Source: Schistosoma mansoni
Lineage: Eukaryota; Platyhelminthes; Trematoda; Strigeidida; Schistosomatidae
Length of the DNA stretch: 64,000 bases
Direction of reading: 5' to 3'
NCBI RefSeq assembly: GCF_000237925.1
Contig: NC_031501.1
Coordinates: 5,896,166 to 5,960,165 of the forward strand
Below the pieces are notes generated by a model, which was not told the origin of the DNA, ran no database searches, and saw only the letters and a list, made by a program, of their open reading frames with translations. Every line of letters starts with the position of its first letter. Within the stretch, counting starts at the first letter, position 1. The position numbers and the translations under genes are program-made. Positions 34,632 through 46,356 of this stretch are shown here, one piece after another.

Positions 34632-35010
34632 TGTCATGCCGGTTACTATGTTAAGTCCCTATAACTTGTTCTAGCTTCTGGATAGGCCAATCTATTATTC
34701 ATTTTTCCTGAGTTGCATTTTGATCTTGTGGATTTTCACTTGTTGAACCTGACTGTTTTTATGAGCCTATGTGTGTGCATATCTTATCCTATTCATCACA
34801 TGTCTGTAGCTTATATTTGTTTGAATATAAATAATGATTAACGCTTGATTAAATTGAGTTGGCTGACATGCCATCTCCACTGCATGCCACTTTGCTTCGC
34901 TCTCTTTTCGCTTCATTCCTCTGATTGTCTGTCAGAATCCATGAGTGTACAAAATACACTTATTCAGAAATCCATTCTTGTATTTGGCTTATTTAATTGC
35001 GTTATTGACA
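34632..35010 (+). mobile_element. solo LTR-like fossil
   Basis: A 379-base block starts TGTCATGCC and ends ATTGACA, so it has the TG...CA ends and short inverted termini of a long terminal repeat. Related sequence lies on the - strand at about 40840-41240 and, partly, at 62480-62755. No internal region is attached on either side. It is an LTR retrotransposon remnant of unassigned family. Confidence 0.55.
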
Positions 35011-36012
35011 GCCGCGGATGAAGTCGATAATTATATACGAGGATTGATGATATGTATATTTCAATAACAATCATTCCTATGATACAATTGGAGTCAAATA
35101 AGGGGCCACTAAAATAGTATTAAGTCTGGTAACAAATATTAATCTTCATTAAATTTCTATCATTTACTTTTCATGCGAATAAGTTCTATAACTTGAATCA
35201 AACACTTACTCACTGGGTTAAAGGAAGTAAGTTACAAGAACACAATTTATTCTGACTAATTTCGGTTTTGATAATCAATTAGTATCACTAACCTCTTTAC
35301 AAAATAAACAAATCTAATGACGTAATATGGATGATTATATGAACTAATGGTTTCTAATCTAGTAATTAAATGTATCGTGCTCATGGCGAGAACACAAGGT
35401 CGTGTTAAGAATCGTGGATACGTACCTACCAGGGAGTTCTAAACTTTATAATGAATCAGCTATTAAGTTGCCTTTTGTTTTCAATAGTTTCTCGGTAGTC
35501 GTAACTCTGTGGTAATTACTAACTTTGAATTAATAAGTTCTATAAATTATAAGTATTTTGAGTATAACTAATCAGATCTAGATTTATAGCATCATTCTGA
35601 TTCATATGCATAGAGTTGATAACTAATTTCAATATACTAGATTGACAAACTACGTCCTCTTGCTGCGATGATGACTTGATTCGGGAAAAGAACGGTGAGC
35701 TTCAGGATTATTATGAAATAAAATAAAGTAGTTATATCTCTAATTTTTATAGCATTTGATAAGCATAGTTAAATTGACACTTGGTTGGTAAGTAATTCAG
35801 CTAAACAGTTCAGTTGGCAAATAGTCCAGAAACAAAATGTTCGGATGTTGTTGTCACATCGCTCTTTTTATTGGCTATTACCATATATTTACCAAAATTT
35901 ATCAGTCAACTAAGTGTTGGATTTTTACTATGGTTAGTTCTTATATTTTCTTCATAAGGGATAGAAAGTTTCAGGTTGTCAGCTTAGTATTTATTATCAC
36001 ATTTACAAGGTA

Positions 36013-36320
36013 AAAACTCCACCTGCAGCTCTTTTGGAGTTACTGCCGGTCCCAAGCCCGGATAAAGGAGGAGGGTTGGGCATGGGGTTAGCGACCCCAT
36101 CCTGTAGAAAAACGAACTCGCTAAAAGAACGCTAACCAGAAAAAAAATAATTCAGACCATTTAAACTCTGCCCTGGGAGTTGAAGGAATAAGCAGATATG
36201 AAAAAGATGAATAACAACTGGAAAGAACTGGAAAAGATTGCCCAGGACAGAGTTGGGTGGAGAATGCTGGTGAGCAGCCTATGCTCCTCGACGAGGGGTA
36301 ACAGGCGTACGTAAGTAAGT
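36013..36320 (+). mobile_element. RTE (SR2-like) LINE, 5'UTR fused to 3' end
   Basis: 36013-36205 matches the 5'UTR block seen at 37540-37742, 38850-39060 and 63155-63290 (AAAGGAGGAGGGTTGGGCATG). It jumps directly to the 3' end of the ORF (GGAAAGAACTGGAAAAGATT, GATTGCCCAGGACAGAGTTG) and finishes with ACAGGCGTACGTAAGTAAGT. Nearly all coding sequence is missing. It is a non-autonomous derivative that keeps both ends. Confidence 0.8.
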
Positions 36321-37539
36321 TATAAGGTAAACATCAAACACAGTTGAAAATAATTTTTTAATATATTCCAGTGTTTCTCTCAGACAAAATTGTTAGCCTT
36401 TGATAACGTTGTCAACCCTGAGGAATGATAATCGTTTTCAGTTGACTCACATTGAGAAAATCTGTCATGATGACCTTTGATATGTGAAGATTCAAACTTG
36501 AAGCAAAAAGAAAGTTTTTCATGACACGTAAACCGTGGTAATGCAATTTATATCCATGAACTGTATGACTAAAGCTTCTATGCAGCTTCTTCAAACATTA
36601 CACAACAAATAGTGTTCGCCAGTATCGTTTACATTTATTTTTTGAATACGCTTCGCGACCCATAGAATCTAACTAGCTCTAAGGTAAATAGCATGATTTT
36701 GATTAGAAACCGGTGGAATTCTATGCATAAATCACTTTAATCTTTAATCTGACTGTTGAAATATACAACTTAATAGCTTCCAAAGGTATGAGTTAGACAA
36801 TAAATACAAGCTATAAAAGAATCGCTATAAAAATTTCATTCAAATTTGCCCCCTACACTATTCATTTGAACATTGTAAAAGACCGAGTATCTTGACAAAA
36901 GTACTTTACTAGTTTTTAATAGAACAGATGATCGATATCTATGGAAATCAAACTTACAGTGTTGGGAAATGATGACGAAAATTTGAATAAATTTTCAGAT
37001 GGGATAAGTTTCTTCATAAACTTATCTGTTTTCATTTTTTGCTTAGTTCTTTTCATTGGACGGGCAGCTTGAATAATCTTTTAACAGAACATACGAAAAA
37101 GGATAACGAAGACACGTTTTGTGTAAAAAACCAGCAAACTATTATTGATACAAATAATGATGAACGCGTAAATAACGCCTAAATAGTTAACAGATATATA
37201 TAACTAGGGGGGATTTCGAATGCGATAGTTTGGTTATATAGTCATGATGATCCATAAAGACAATTTCTTAATTCACTCTTTATCGTCAAGGATCAGGTGT
37301 ATATTCTAATGACAAAATAGATGACAAATTACTTCAACTTCCACAGGTATTCACCAGAAATGGTTATCCACCTAGATTCGTCGATATGAACTCAACAACT
37401 AGACAACATCCTGAAAAAGTACAGACAGTTCAAAAGGAAACCCATTTTATAAACATCTAATTTAACGAAGATACGGCTGCTGAAATCTTGAAAAAAGCAT
37501 TTCAAAATCCCTGAATGAAACCTTCTCAGTATTAACTCC

Positions 37540-39060
37540 GTCTGTAGGTCTGGTAGAGTTACTGCCGGTCCTAAGCTCAGGTAAAGGAGGAGGGTTGGGC
37601 ATGGAGTTAGCCACCCCGTCTCGTAGAAAACTTACTCACTGAAAAAACGCTAACCACAAAAAATAATTCAAACCATTTAAACTCTGCCATGGGAGTTGAA
37701 GGAAAAATTATGACGTCTCATGATGAAAGCCGAGATTCTTCGGATTTTTATTGATACAAATATGATCTATCTGGTTCTCTGTGGTGTGGTCCGGGGAGAT
37801 CCATGTAGCTTTGTGTATGCGTTTATGTGGAAATATTGTGCTGCCTATAACCGATTTCTTGAATGCACATATATTTGCAAATCTCTCCCCATTTTTATTT
37901 CTCTCTCCCAGTCCATGTCGTCCTGTTATATCTTCATATCCTGTGCTGTCCACTCCGACTTTAGCGTTTAGATTTCCCGTCAGGATGGTCAGGTCCTTTC
38001 TTGGGCAGTTCGCTATGATTGATTGCAGCCTCTCATAGAACTTATCTTTATCATCGTCGTTGCTATCATTAGTTGGTGCATAACAGTGGATAACATTCAT
38101 TGTGATCCCCTCCTTCTTTGTTTTGAATGATGCTTTGATAATTCTGGATACATGAGATTTCCATTCTACAAGTGCACTTCGTGCTTCTCTGGAAAGTATT
38201 AGAGTAACTCTCTGAGTGTTTTGAGCATTTTCCTCTTCGTGACCAGAGTACAGCAGCATCCTACACTTCTTTGGCGGCCTGTTTAAACATCTGGGCTACC
38301 TGTTCCTGTCATCTAGATATTTCAACAAGTTATCTAATTTCGTTTGTTTTAATACATCATTATGCCTAATAATCGCACAACCTATTCAGGTGCGTTTCTG
38401 AAAAGTGTAAGACCTTTCGCTGTAAAGGTCATAGAAGGCCTAATTAGAGATATCGTGTTTGCTGTCAATATGCAGCGAGAAGAATGTACATTATCCAGAT
38501 GTCGATTGACTGGGCTGCTAACTTCTAACCGGCGATCACTCAATATTTATCGTCAAGAAGGACGAAGAAGTAAGAAACGGAAACTTGTTGAAGTACTTTG
38601 TGCTGAGAATTCTATATTGTACCAAAAATATAATATTGAATAAAGTTAATAATAATAAATAAATAATAAATAAATAAATAAATCTAGCTTTTGCTGTCCA
38701 GGTTGGATCCGCTGATTCCAAGTACTGCCGATTTGTATCTCCTAATTTTCGTTGCTATTTGACTGGTCTCCTCGGTCTCCCATATTGTCCGGACATTTCA
38801 TGTACCTATAAAAATTGTTGCTCTGGTTGTTACAAGGGGCATCGGCCTCATGACGTCCGAAGAATCTCGGTTTTCATCATGAGGCGTCATAATTCTTCCT
38901 TCAACTCCCATGGCAGAGTTGAAGTGATTTGAATTATTTTTTGTGGTTAGCGTTTTTTCAGTAAGTTTTCTACGAGATGGGGTCGCTAACTCTATGTCCA
39001 ACCCTCCTCCTTTACCCGAGCTTAGGACCGGAATTACTTTTACAAGACCTACAGGCGAGA
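37540..39060 (-). mobile_element. RTE LINE 5' part with inverted 5'UTR arms, split by an insertion
   Basis: On the - strand, 39060-38850 is the 5'UTR, about 38850-38690 the start of the ORF, and 38265-37735 the apurinic endonuclease (MNVIHCYAPTNDSNDDDKD, TILTGNLNAKVGV with Asn where Asp is usual, NQIDHICINK). The coding part then stops and the 5'UTR appears again in the opposite orientation (37742-37540, + strand). The ORF is interrupted at 38274-38690 by a separate element with its own 93-codon ORF. No reverse transcriptase is present. Confidence 0.8.
38274..38690 (+). mobile_element. retroposon with a 93-codon ORF, copy 1
   Basis: The unit runs from GCGGCCTGTTTAAACATC to an AATAAAG and a (TAAA)n-like tail. 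It encodes 93 residues at 38362-38643 (MPNNRTTYSGAFLKSVRPF at the start, basic RRSKKRK near the end, QKYNIE at the C-terminus). The same unit lies on the - strand at 61740-62119. The protein family is not recognised; the basic cluster could be a nuclear signal. An A-rich 3' end after AATAAA suggests reverse transcription of a processed RNA. It sits inside the endonuclease region of an RTE LINE, so it inserted later. Confidence 0.7.
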
Positions 39061-39520
39061 TTTTTAACAATTATTATGACCTTTTTTTCATATTTGTCAA
39101 GCGGACAATTATCTTTGATAATTCTGACCCGTAAACCATCTTCATCCTTCTATTCTTATATAACACCTAGTTATTACATAACCTCTTTTGATATTTGGAG
39201 TCTGGAATCACTTAGTGGTGAAATAGTTTCCATCCTTCCATAAACAGACATTTTCTACACAACTATAGATACGAATGTACAGTAATTGATTTCGTCGAAA
39301 AGATAACTTTCTTCGCTGAATTCTTTTTACTTTTATTTGATGACACAATGGATTATATTAAATGTATCAATGTACAGTATTGGAATCTTGACTCCTTCTG
39401 CTTATGTGTGAATTCAAATTGAATTTGAATGTTTTCGATTGATAATGAGTTCCGTAACAGAATAACAACATGATACTAAGCTAAATATCATCACTATATA
39501 AAATGACATATTTAACTTAC

Positions 39521-42500
39521 GGAATTTTCTGTCCATATTGAAGTATCTAGATTACTAGATGAAGGTTGTTGGAGATTTGACGATTTATTGGAATGAATTG
39601 ACTTTAAATGCGAATGAGACTCAGAATTTGTAATACATTGTGGTTGTCGTTCACTTGTAGATTCTTTCAAAAATGGCGCAGAGAATTTATGAAGTGTAGA
39701 CAATAAATTAGATTGAATTAATTTTGTTTTGCGATCATTAGAAGAAGAATAATCATTTTTAACGAAATTATTCTCTTTTGGATACATTATTGAATTGAAC
39801 TGGTTCATGTTTATAGTTTGTGGATTATATAACAAATTCAGTGGAGGTTGTTCATAGGATAAAAGCTAAGCAAATAAAAGACAGATCGTATATATATAAA
39901 CTAACTGTTAAAACTATTAGCAAAGGAGTGTCCATTGTACAAAACTACAGTAACCAATGATTACTGAAAGTTAGAAGTTCATGATGCCGCCTGACCAAGT
40001 GTTTCAACTGATCAAGTGTCCACCGTGAGACCTGCAGCTTCTAAGTTAGATCTCTGGCGGGGTTGTACGGGTACACTACTTAGTCCCATGCTAGAACGAA
40101 AGAGCTGTCGAGTATCTCCTTTTTTTTGAAGTGTCTTAATTTGCATCATTCTGTAATGAATACAACCCACAAATTATAGGAAGTGATGGTGATAAAGGGA
40201 TACCCCATCCTAAATATCCATCCAGAACACAGGGAAATACAAACTTAAAATAATGAAAAATAAGTTATAAAACATTATATAATGATTCTTCTAATGTTGT
40301 TTATCTTAATACATTAATACTCTATTTTGTTGCTCTATTTCAAAGAATATTTTAAGTTTATGTCTGCACAATAGTTGTATATCTGGTCAGTCTTACTTAG
40401 TGAGTCTAACAAAACTCCTACTCAATATTTGAATTTTCCATCTGGAATAAATACAGATTAGTCTTATTCAGAGGAATTTGCTTAACTTCATTGTTCATAG
40501 AAGTTATTACCACCAATAATCAACCTAATCAAAGTTTATGAAGTTTAATTTTTCATCAAGCGAGATAAATGGATATCTGTCACGGTATGTAGTCCGATTA
40601 AGAAAATATGTACATTCCTGATGCTTAACCGAGCAAAATACATAAAGGGAGAAGACGAACGAAAATTGTGTTGGAAACAGTAGTGACAAAATGTTTAATG
40701 AGAATGCTTACAATTCAATTTTTTTCACATAGTTTGTAGTGCCGCGATTCGTTAATCGTTCGTTTCGATAATCGATATAATTCTAATCTTAACGGCGCGT
40801 AAAATCAGAAGACAAAGGATAGCAGCAACTACAGTTTATTGTCGAATAACTCAGGTCAGGAAGTTAGCAACACCTGAGCGAATAATAACGAGCGAGTGAG
40901 CAGGCGAATAAGCGAAGGAAGTGAACGAGGCGGAAATGACATGCAGTGGAGATGGCTGGTAAGCCAACTCGAGAGCGAAGCGAAAGATAATGCGTATTGG
41001 AGATGGCTGGGAAGCCAACTCGATTTAAGCAAGCGTTAATCAACATTTATAGTCGGACAAAAATGAGTGACAGACATATGATGAATAAGATACGAAGTGT
41101 ACACATATATGCTCATATAAAAGTATAGCCAAGGTTGATAAGCGAATAATGAACAAGATCAAAATATGACTCATAATGGATAGGCGAATTGGCTTGGCCA
41201 GCAACTAGAATAAAGTATATGGGCTTAACATAACAACTGATACTATAAGTTAAACTGAATCAAGGACTCTGTGTGCTAACCCTGGATCAACAATATGATT
41301 TAAAATATTATACATGTACTCGTATAAAGTTTTCAAGCCCATATAATTCTCCATTAAACAGATCTAATAGTTTTAAGTTGATCTAAAGCAGTGTTAAAAT
41401 AAGGCAACAACCTACAGGAAGAAACCTGAAATTTATAGTAAGTTAGACTTGGCAAACTAAACTAGTTTTTTGGACTCTGACCAAATTATTTACTTACACT
41501 CAATTTAAAATTAGTTCTTAATTATCCAAAATTTTGATATAATTAAAACAACAAAATTTAAGAAAACCAGCTTGAAGTAAAAAATCTCCAAATGAATCTT
41601 GCCAATAATGTAAGATTTTGGTAAGATGGAAAATTCACTACTTGTGTTCTATTCTTCAAGTAATCATTTATAAATAACATAGGATTTGACAGAGATGTTC
41701 ATCAATCCCAATTACTACATTATTACAGCACTACAGCGAAAGAAGGAATTGACGGAATGTAAGTCGAAAGATCTGATTTCCAAGAAAAACTATGTACCTG
41801 ATCTTTTTGATAGTTGTTACTCATCAACAAAACATCTTATGTCTTTTACTGAACTTCAAATTGTATCATCCAAAGTCACAGTGAGATACATTAACACTGA
41901 GTCATTTAAACAATAAATGATATGGCCTCAAATAGTACGAGGAGTACCAGTCACTTAGTGGTTGCTGATGAGATTACACTGTCACAAAACCCAAATTCAA
42001 ATATTCTCAATGATCTTTCGACCATCTTAATGCAAAAGGGTGGACCGCAAAGTCAAGTCACCTAGACCAGTTATCATGCGTCAGTTTGATCAATAGGATT
42101 TGATTAACAGTAAGCACTAGATAAAGTGATTCTGTTGCTACGCAGGGATCGATCAGCTTTTAAAATGGTTTCTCATCTATAACTTTAATTCATATTGACA
42201 TATCGTAGAAACAGATGTATTACGTATTAAGACATACGAAAGTTTAATACTAATCTTACTGATACTGTATCCGCTGAACGTGGATCATAACTACTCAATT
42301 TGCCACAATTATCAGACAATATAGAATTTTGGTCTTGTGTCGTTATCACTGATAATGTTTCTAGATGAGCACTCGACTTGTGAAATAATGTTGGTTTACA
42401 AAGTATTCTATTATTCAGTTCATTGGACAAGTGGTCACCAGTAATCTGATTGGATTGAATCAATGTACGAGAGCGCAATGAATGCGGATAATCAACTGAC

Positions 42501-44564
42501 ATAGTAGTGATATTATGACATGATGATTGAGGATTTGAAGATGAAGAGATTTTTGGAACATGCATATCATGCATGTGATAACGACATTGCAAATCATTCA
42601 ATGTTGGCCAATTCCATGCTGAATTAATTAATAGCCCACATGGAGATCTATCATGTTATAAGAAATAGATAGCTTAGTTTGTGTAATACAAACTAAAATA
42701 TATGTGCTTAAAAAAGAAAATAATCCTAACATAATGATTATTTAATAAATTTTGTAAGTTTACAATAAAATAAGACAGTAACGTATTTCAACTACTGAAC
42801 AGACGCATTTTTTACTAATAACCTTAGAAAGGATATTGCTCTAAGAATCTAGATGGAAAAATATAATAAAATAATTTTATACATTCACTATTATATTTTG
42901 CAGCCCTTTTTAGAAAACGTTCGGTAAAAATAAGGTTTGATCTTATTCATTCACTGTTATTCGACTGTTTTATAAATAATACAACCATCTTGTCCTTTAA
43001 AGTCAAGCATTTCACCATTACATAGTTGTAAGGTTTTTAAAAAGAGGTAATATAACTACACTGAGTGATTGCTGAGTATCTTTTTCATTTTGATGTCAGT
43101 GAGGAGGTATATCATAATTAATAAAAATTCTGATTACATGTGGCTTTTTGAGGTCGGTTAAGCTGTGATTAGCAGTGGAATTTACAACACACACTTTTTC
43201 CTACTTCGGATCCGTCAGCCGAATGCATACAGGTTACAGTGTTAATGTGATGAAATGAAGAATTTCAGATAACCATCATACAATACATATATGCTAAGAC
43301 AGAGTGATCACAGTTCAGTCCTGAATATCACTAACATTCAGCAATTAAAAAGCGAAGTACGTGCAGTGAAATCCAAGCCTGAAATTCAGTGATTGAAATT
43401 GAAGTGGCGTAAACCAACATAGTACTTCTCAAAGTTTATAAACAATAAATAATTGAAATGATAAAAAGTAATTTGTTTTGACGTTCCAAATCTTACTTTT
43501 TAGGGTAAACAAACCATCCTAAAATTATAACTGTAATGCAGCTTGATAATAGGGATATTGCAGCTATACCATATGACCAAGATAATGAGTTTTGACCAAG
43601 ATCTTCCAACCAAGAATGTTTCGCAGCCCTTTCAATTTTCTGTTCAGTATCTATTCCTACACCCATTGTTATCAAACTAACTAAAGTTGAAAAACCTGGA
43701 AAAAAATGAACAAGCATTGTAGGATAGGGTATGGCAAGCAGTGACTTAGTGGATTGGATAACGATCATTATGAAATTGATCGTCTGTGACATGTAATAAT
43801 TTTTTGAGCAGGAGTTATTATGTGACCCAGTCAATTAGTTATATCTGTTAGTTTCAGATGCCTAATTGCAACATATGATTAATGTGTATTCATATAGTAA
43901 GCTATTGGAAATTTATGTTAATAATACTCAATTCTGTTGTAAGGTGTTGCGAATTGGAGAACTACTACAATCATCATCAGGAAAGAACAGATATTTAAAA
44001 ACCATTGTCAACTCAAGATACTCAATACCCGTTGACTGGATAGCATCAGCAACAACCTATTGTGAGAGAGAACAAATCAAGTTCAAGCTGAAAAGAAAAT
44101 TAAGAAACGGCGTAGGAAGCAGATAGGGCTGTAGTGGTAAATATTATTTAGTACTATTTCTTGAGATGTGTTGCTGTTTACTTCCCATCAATATACAATA
44201 AAATCAAATTGAGGCTAAGTAAAATAACTACTGTTAAGATCAACAGATGTAATAAGTTGAGCATTCTGAAATATATAAAAATATTGTAACTGCTGCAGAA
44301 CAAAACCACAATCGTGCAGTGTCGTTTTTAAAATGTGTCTTTCAAAATATTACTAGAATGAGCTTTGTTGAACAAATACAATGATTTATAGAGATAACTG
44401 TGCGTCACCAAAACGGAATATACCTAATAGTCCACAATTTTTCTCATATAATTGATTTATTATAAATATCGACAAGAATATACGTAACTCTAGAAACAGT
44501 AAAATTGCTCATAATTTACAGCACCTTCTTCCGGTCACCTTATTCTGAGCAAAAATATTTCTTG

Positions 44565-44603
<39 letters not shown>

Positions 44604-45374
44604 TCAATAGTTGTCAACTATGAAATATGGAAAATGTCTGAAAAAGAGTGATGGTTCTGTATTATTGCGTGACAATCTGCTGATAGTTCAGTAGGATATG
44701 GCTTTACCCAGAAAGTATATGTGCTGACGCTAAGTAAAATATAGAGACTAAACGAAATAGCTATCAAGTTATGGAGTTTATTAGAAAATCAACAGTTATA
44801 GGTTTGGCACATAAAACTGAAACCATAATCCAATTGGAAACTGCATATCGTATCAGGAAAACTCAGGATTGACTTCGAGGTTCAAGGTTTTGAAACACAC
44901 GTGAAAATGCAATTCGAACTTACAGTTAACTGATAGGGTAACCATTATACACAAGACTGCACGTGACCCGAAAATCGAAACCAAACCGAGAACTTGAGTC
45001 AGAATAACACTTTCTGCCAATACATGGGATGCAAAACTGCATGTAAAAAATGCTTGGCAAGCAATAAACCAATCTTTAAAACAGCAACTTTAATTATAAA
45101 CCAGCCTCATACCTCTGAATATGATCGGCCACAGAGTTGAAATCTTCCTATCAAATAGATAGAAACACCCAAAATACATGTAATTTCCCGGTTTCTTTGC
45201 CATATAGCCTTCGAAACACACCTCCCATAGCCCCAATCTTACAAAGCGATTTTGAGACTGAGGATATCTGGCATACCAGTAGGGCATAACCATTGAGACA
45301 AAACCACATGTGAAGCCAAATGTAGTAAATGTGAAGCATGTCCAAAACAAAGGAACTTTGTGGTGACTTTCCAT
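39521..45374 (-). CDS. claudin/PMP22-like four-pass membrane protein with long Ser-rich tail (3' end open)
   Basis: Five exons in phase: 45374-45113, 44489-44424, 43695-43497, 42647-42260, 39865-39521. They give about 420 residues. TM1 is at about 8-32, and the first loop has the family signature W33, GLW 48-50, C53 and C70. TM2 (about 82-102) spans the first and second exons; the second exon is only 66 bases. TM3 (about 105-124), a second loop and TM4 (about 150-173) come from exon 3. The last two exons code a Ser/Asn/Thr-rich cytoplasmic tail of about 245 residues. Claudin-like proteins shape cell junctions or partner channels; the exact subfamily is not clear and the tail is unusually long. 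The last exon ends at GTAAGT without a stop, so more exons lie at lower coordinates. The 66-base exon is inferred from phase and borders only. Confidence 0.7.
39960..40160 (+). repeat. tRNA-derived SINE relic with ribozyme-like tail
   Basis: The head contains CCGTGAGACCTGCAGCTTCTAAGTTAGATCTC. The tail reads ACTTAGTCCCATGCTAGAACGAAAG then GTCGAGTATCTCC, the layout of the second hammerhead SINE family with a broken CUGANGA box. It lies in the intron before the last visible claudin-like exon. Confidence 0.5.
40840..41240 (-). mobile_element. solo LTR-like fossil, second copy
   Basis: On the - strand it starts TGTTATGTTAAGCCC and ends GTTATTCGACA, matching the block at 34632-35010 over most of its length (shared GAGTTGGCT and GCCATCTCCA segments). 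It is a remnant of an LTR retrotransposon, without coding part, inside an intron of the claudin-like gene. Confidence 0.5.
43150..43260 (-). repeat. S-alpha SINE tail, decayed
   Basis: On the - strand the ribozyme region is recognisable (CGGCTGACGGATCC ... CCACTGCTAATCACAGC), but GAAAC and the stems are eroded. Confidence 0.45.
44566..44600. repeat. (AT)n microsatellite
   Basis: About 16 AT units in the 45112-44490 intron of the claudin-like gene. Confidence 0.9.
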
Positions 45375-45829
45375 CTTGTTAAGGGTATTTCAACCCATTA
45401 ACGTATATCTTAGAAACTGTGAATCATTTACCCACGTTTACTGGATCGTAATAAATTTTGTCGAAATGGCAGATTAAAACAACATCAAAAAAGAGTATAA
45501 ACACTAAGTAATCCTTGAAGAGTTTATCGATTTAATTAATTTTTATAACTGTCATACGTATAAAAGACCACATATGTCTGCAAAAAGAAAGAAATAAGAA
45601 TTGACATTATTATGAACGGAACAAATAGTTTAAAGAGAATGATTGCTTTTCAGCCACTTCTTGTTGTTTCATTATGGTTCCGAATATTTTGTGATTTTTG
45701 TTCCGGGGTAGTCTCAACATCAGCTCCAATATTTTCAGTCATTTTGAGAGATGCTTGTGGGTTTTTATATTTTGTACTCTAAGCGAGTGTGTTTGTCTCA
45801 GTGTAGTGGGGTTCCTGGATCCAGAAGTC
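45375..45829. promoter_or_regulatory. candidate bidirectional promoter region
   Basis: The claudin-like gene starts leftward at 45374. A spliced + strand transcript is predicted to begin before 45842. The roughly 450 bases between them would hold both start regions. No TATA box or other element stands out convincingly, so this is inferred from layout only. Confidence 0.3.
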
Positions 45830-45956
45830 ATGGCATTGCCAGGTAAGAGATCGGTTAGTTGCAGTTTGAGAAATAATTTTATTTCAAGTTTACTAATAGA
45901 TGGTTGTTTGCAGAAACAAATGAATAAAATAAATACTCATCCGAACAAGTGTGCAG

Positions 45957-46356
45957 ATGGAATTACCAGTGCAACAAGAAAACGGGTATGATAGTGAATG
46001 AGATAGAAATAATTTGATAACACATAGTAGTGATAACGACAGGCATAGTACACCTTGTCAAAACGGGAGATAGTAATCTATGGGTGAGTGTGATGTTTGA
46101 ATGAAGCAGTGATTTCTTTGTATTGATGGTTGTTTTGATTTTGAATTACAAATACAGTACATTCGTTCGTGCTCATCTAGTACTTTTCGAATTAATTGCG
46201 TTATTGCTGGGATTACTAGTTTATACTACAATTCAAATACTTCAAATTATCACAGCGAGTACGTGTTTTTCAGGTGTACTCTTGAAACTATCTACTAAGT
46301 GGGCTCAGAATAATTCAACTGGAAAGTTATCCCAAATGTGTAGAAATATCACCTAA
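45957..46356 (+). CDS. candidate small membrane protein, divergent to the claudin-like gene
   Basis: Predicted coding exons 45957-45985 and 46158-46356 join in phase (GG + T) across a GTATGA...AATACAG intron. They give 75 residues: a hydrophilic start (MELPVQQENGTFVRAH), a strong hydrophobic segment (about 18-41, LVLFELIALLLGLLVYTTIQ) and a short tail with an NNST glycosylation-like site before TAA. A non-coding 5' exon ending at 45842, followed by a 57-base intron, fits the small 5' introns common in schistosome genes. A GTGTAC inside the last exon (46274) could be a donor, so the protein may continue past the Ty3 fossil. No family is recognised. Confidence 0.4.

Noticed and set aside
36412-36594. 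A 60-codon - strand ORF, considered as a further exon of the claudin-like gene
   Set aside because: No acceptor giving phase 0 without an early stop was found, and the content is not clearly protein-like.
41686-41916. A 76-codon + strand open stretch with acceptor-like and donor-like borders
   Set aside because: It lies in an intron of the - strand claudin-like gene, no family match is evident, and no partner exon in phase was found.
43866-44126. An 86-codon + strand ORF with a basic C-terminus
   Set aside because: It lies opposite and between exons of the claudin-like gene and has no recognised family. It may be transposon debris, but there was not enough to annotate.
45830-45985. Translation starting at the ATG 45830 (MALPDGCLQKQ...) across the 57-base intron
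   Set aside because: The frame then leads into a less protein-like reading of the next exon. The frame from ATG 45957 gives a clear membrane segment instead, so the first exon is more likely 5'UTR.
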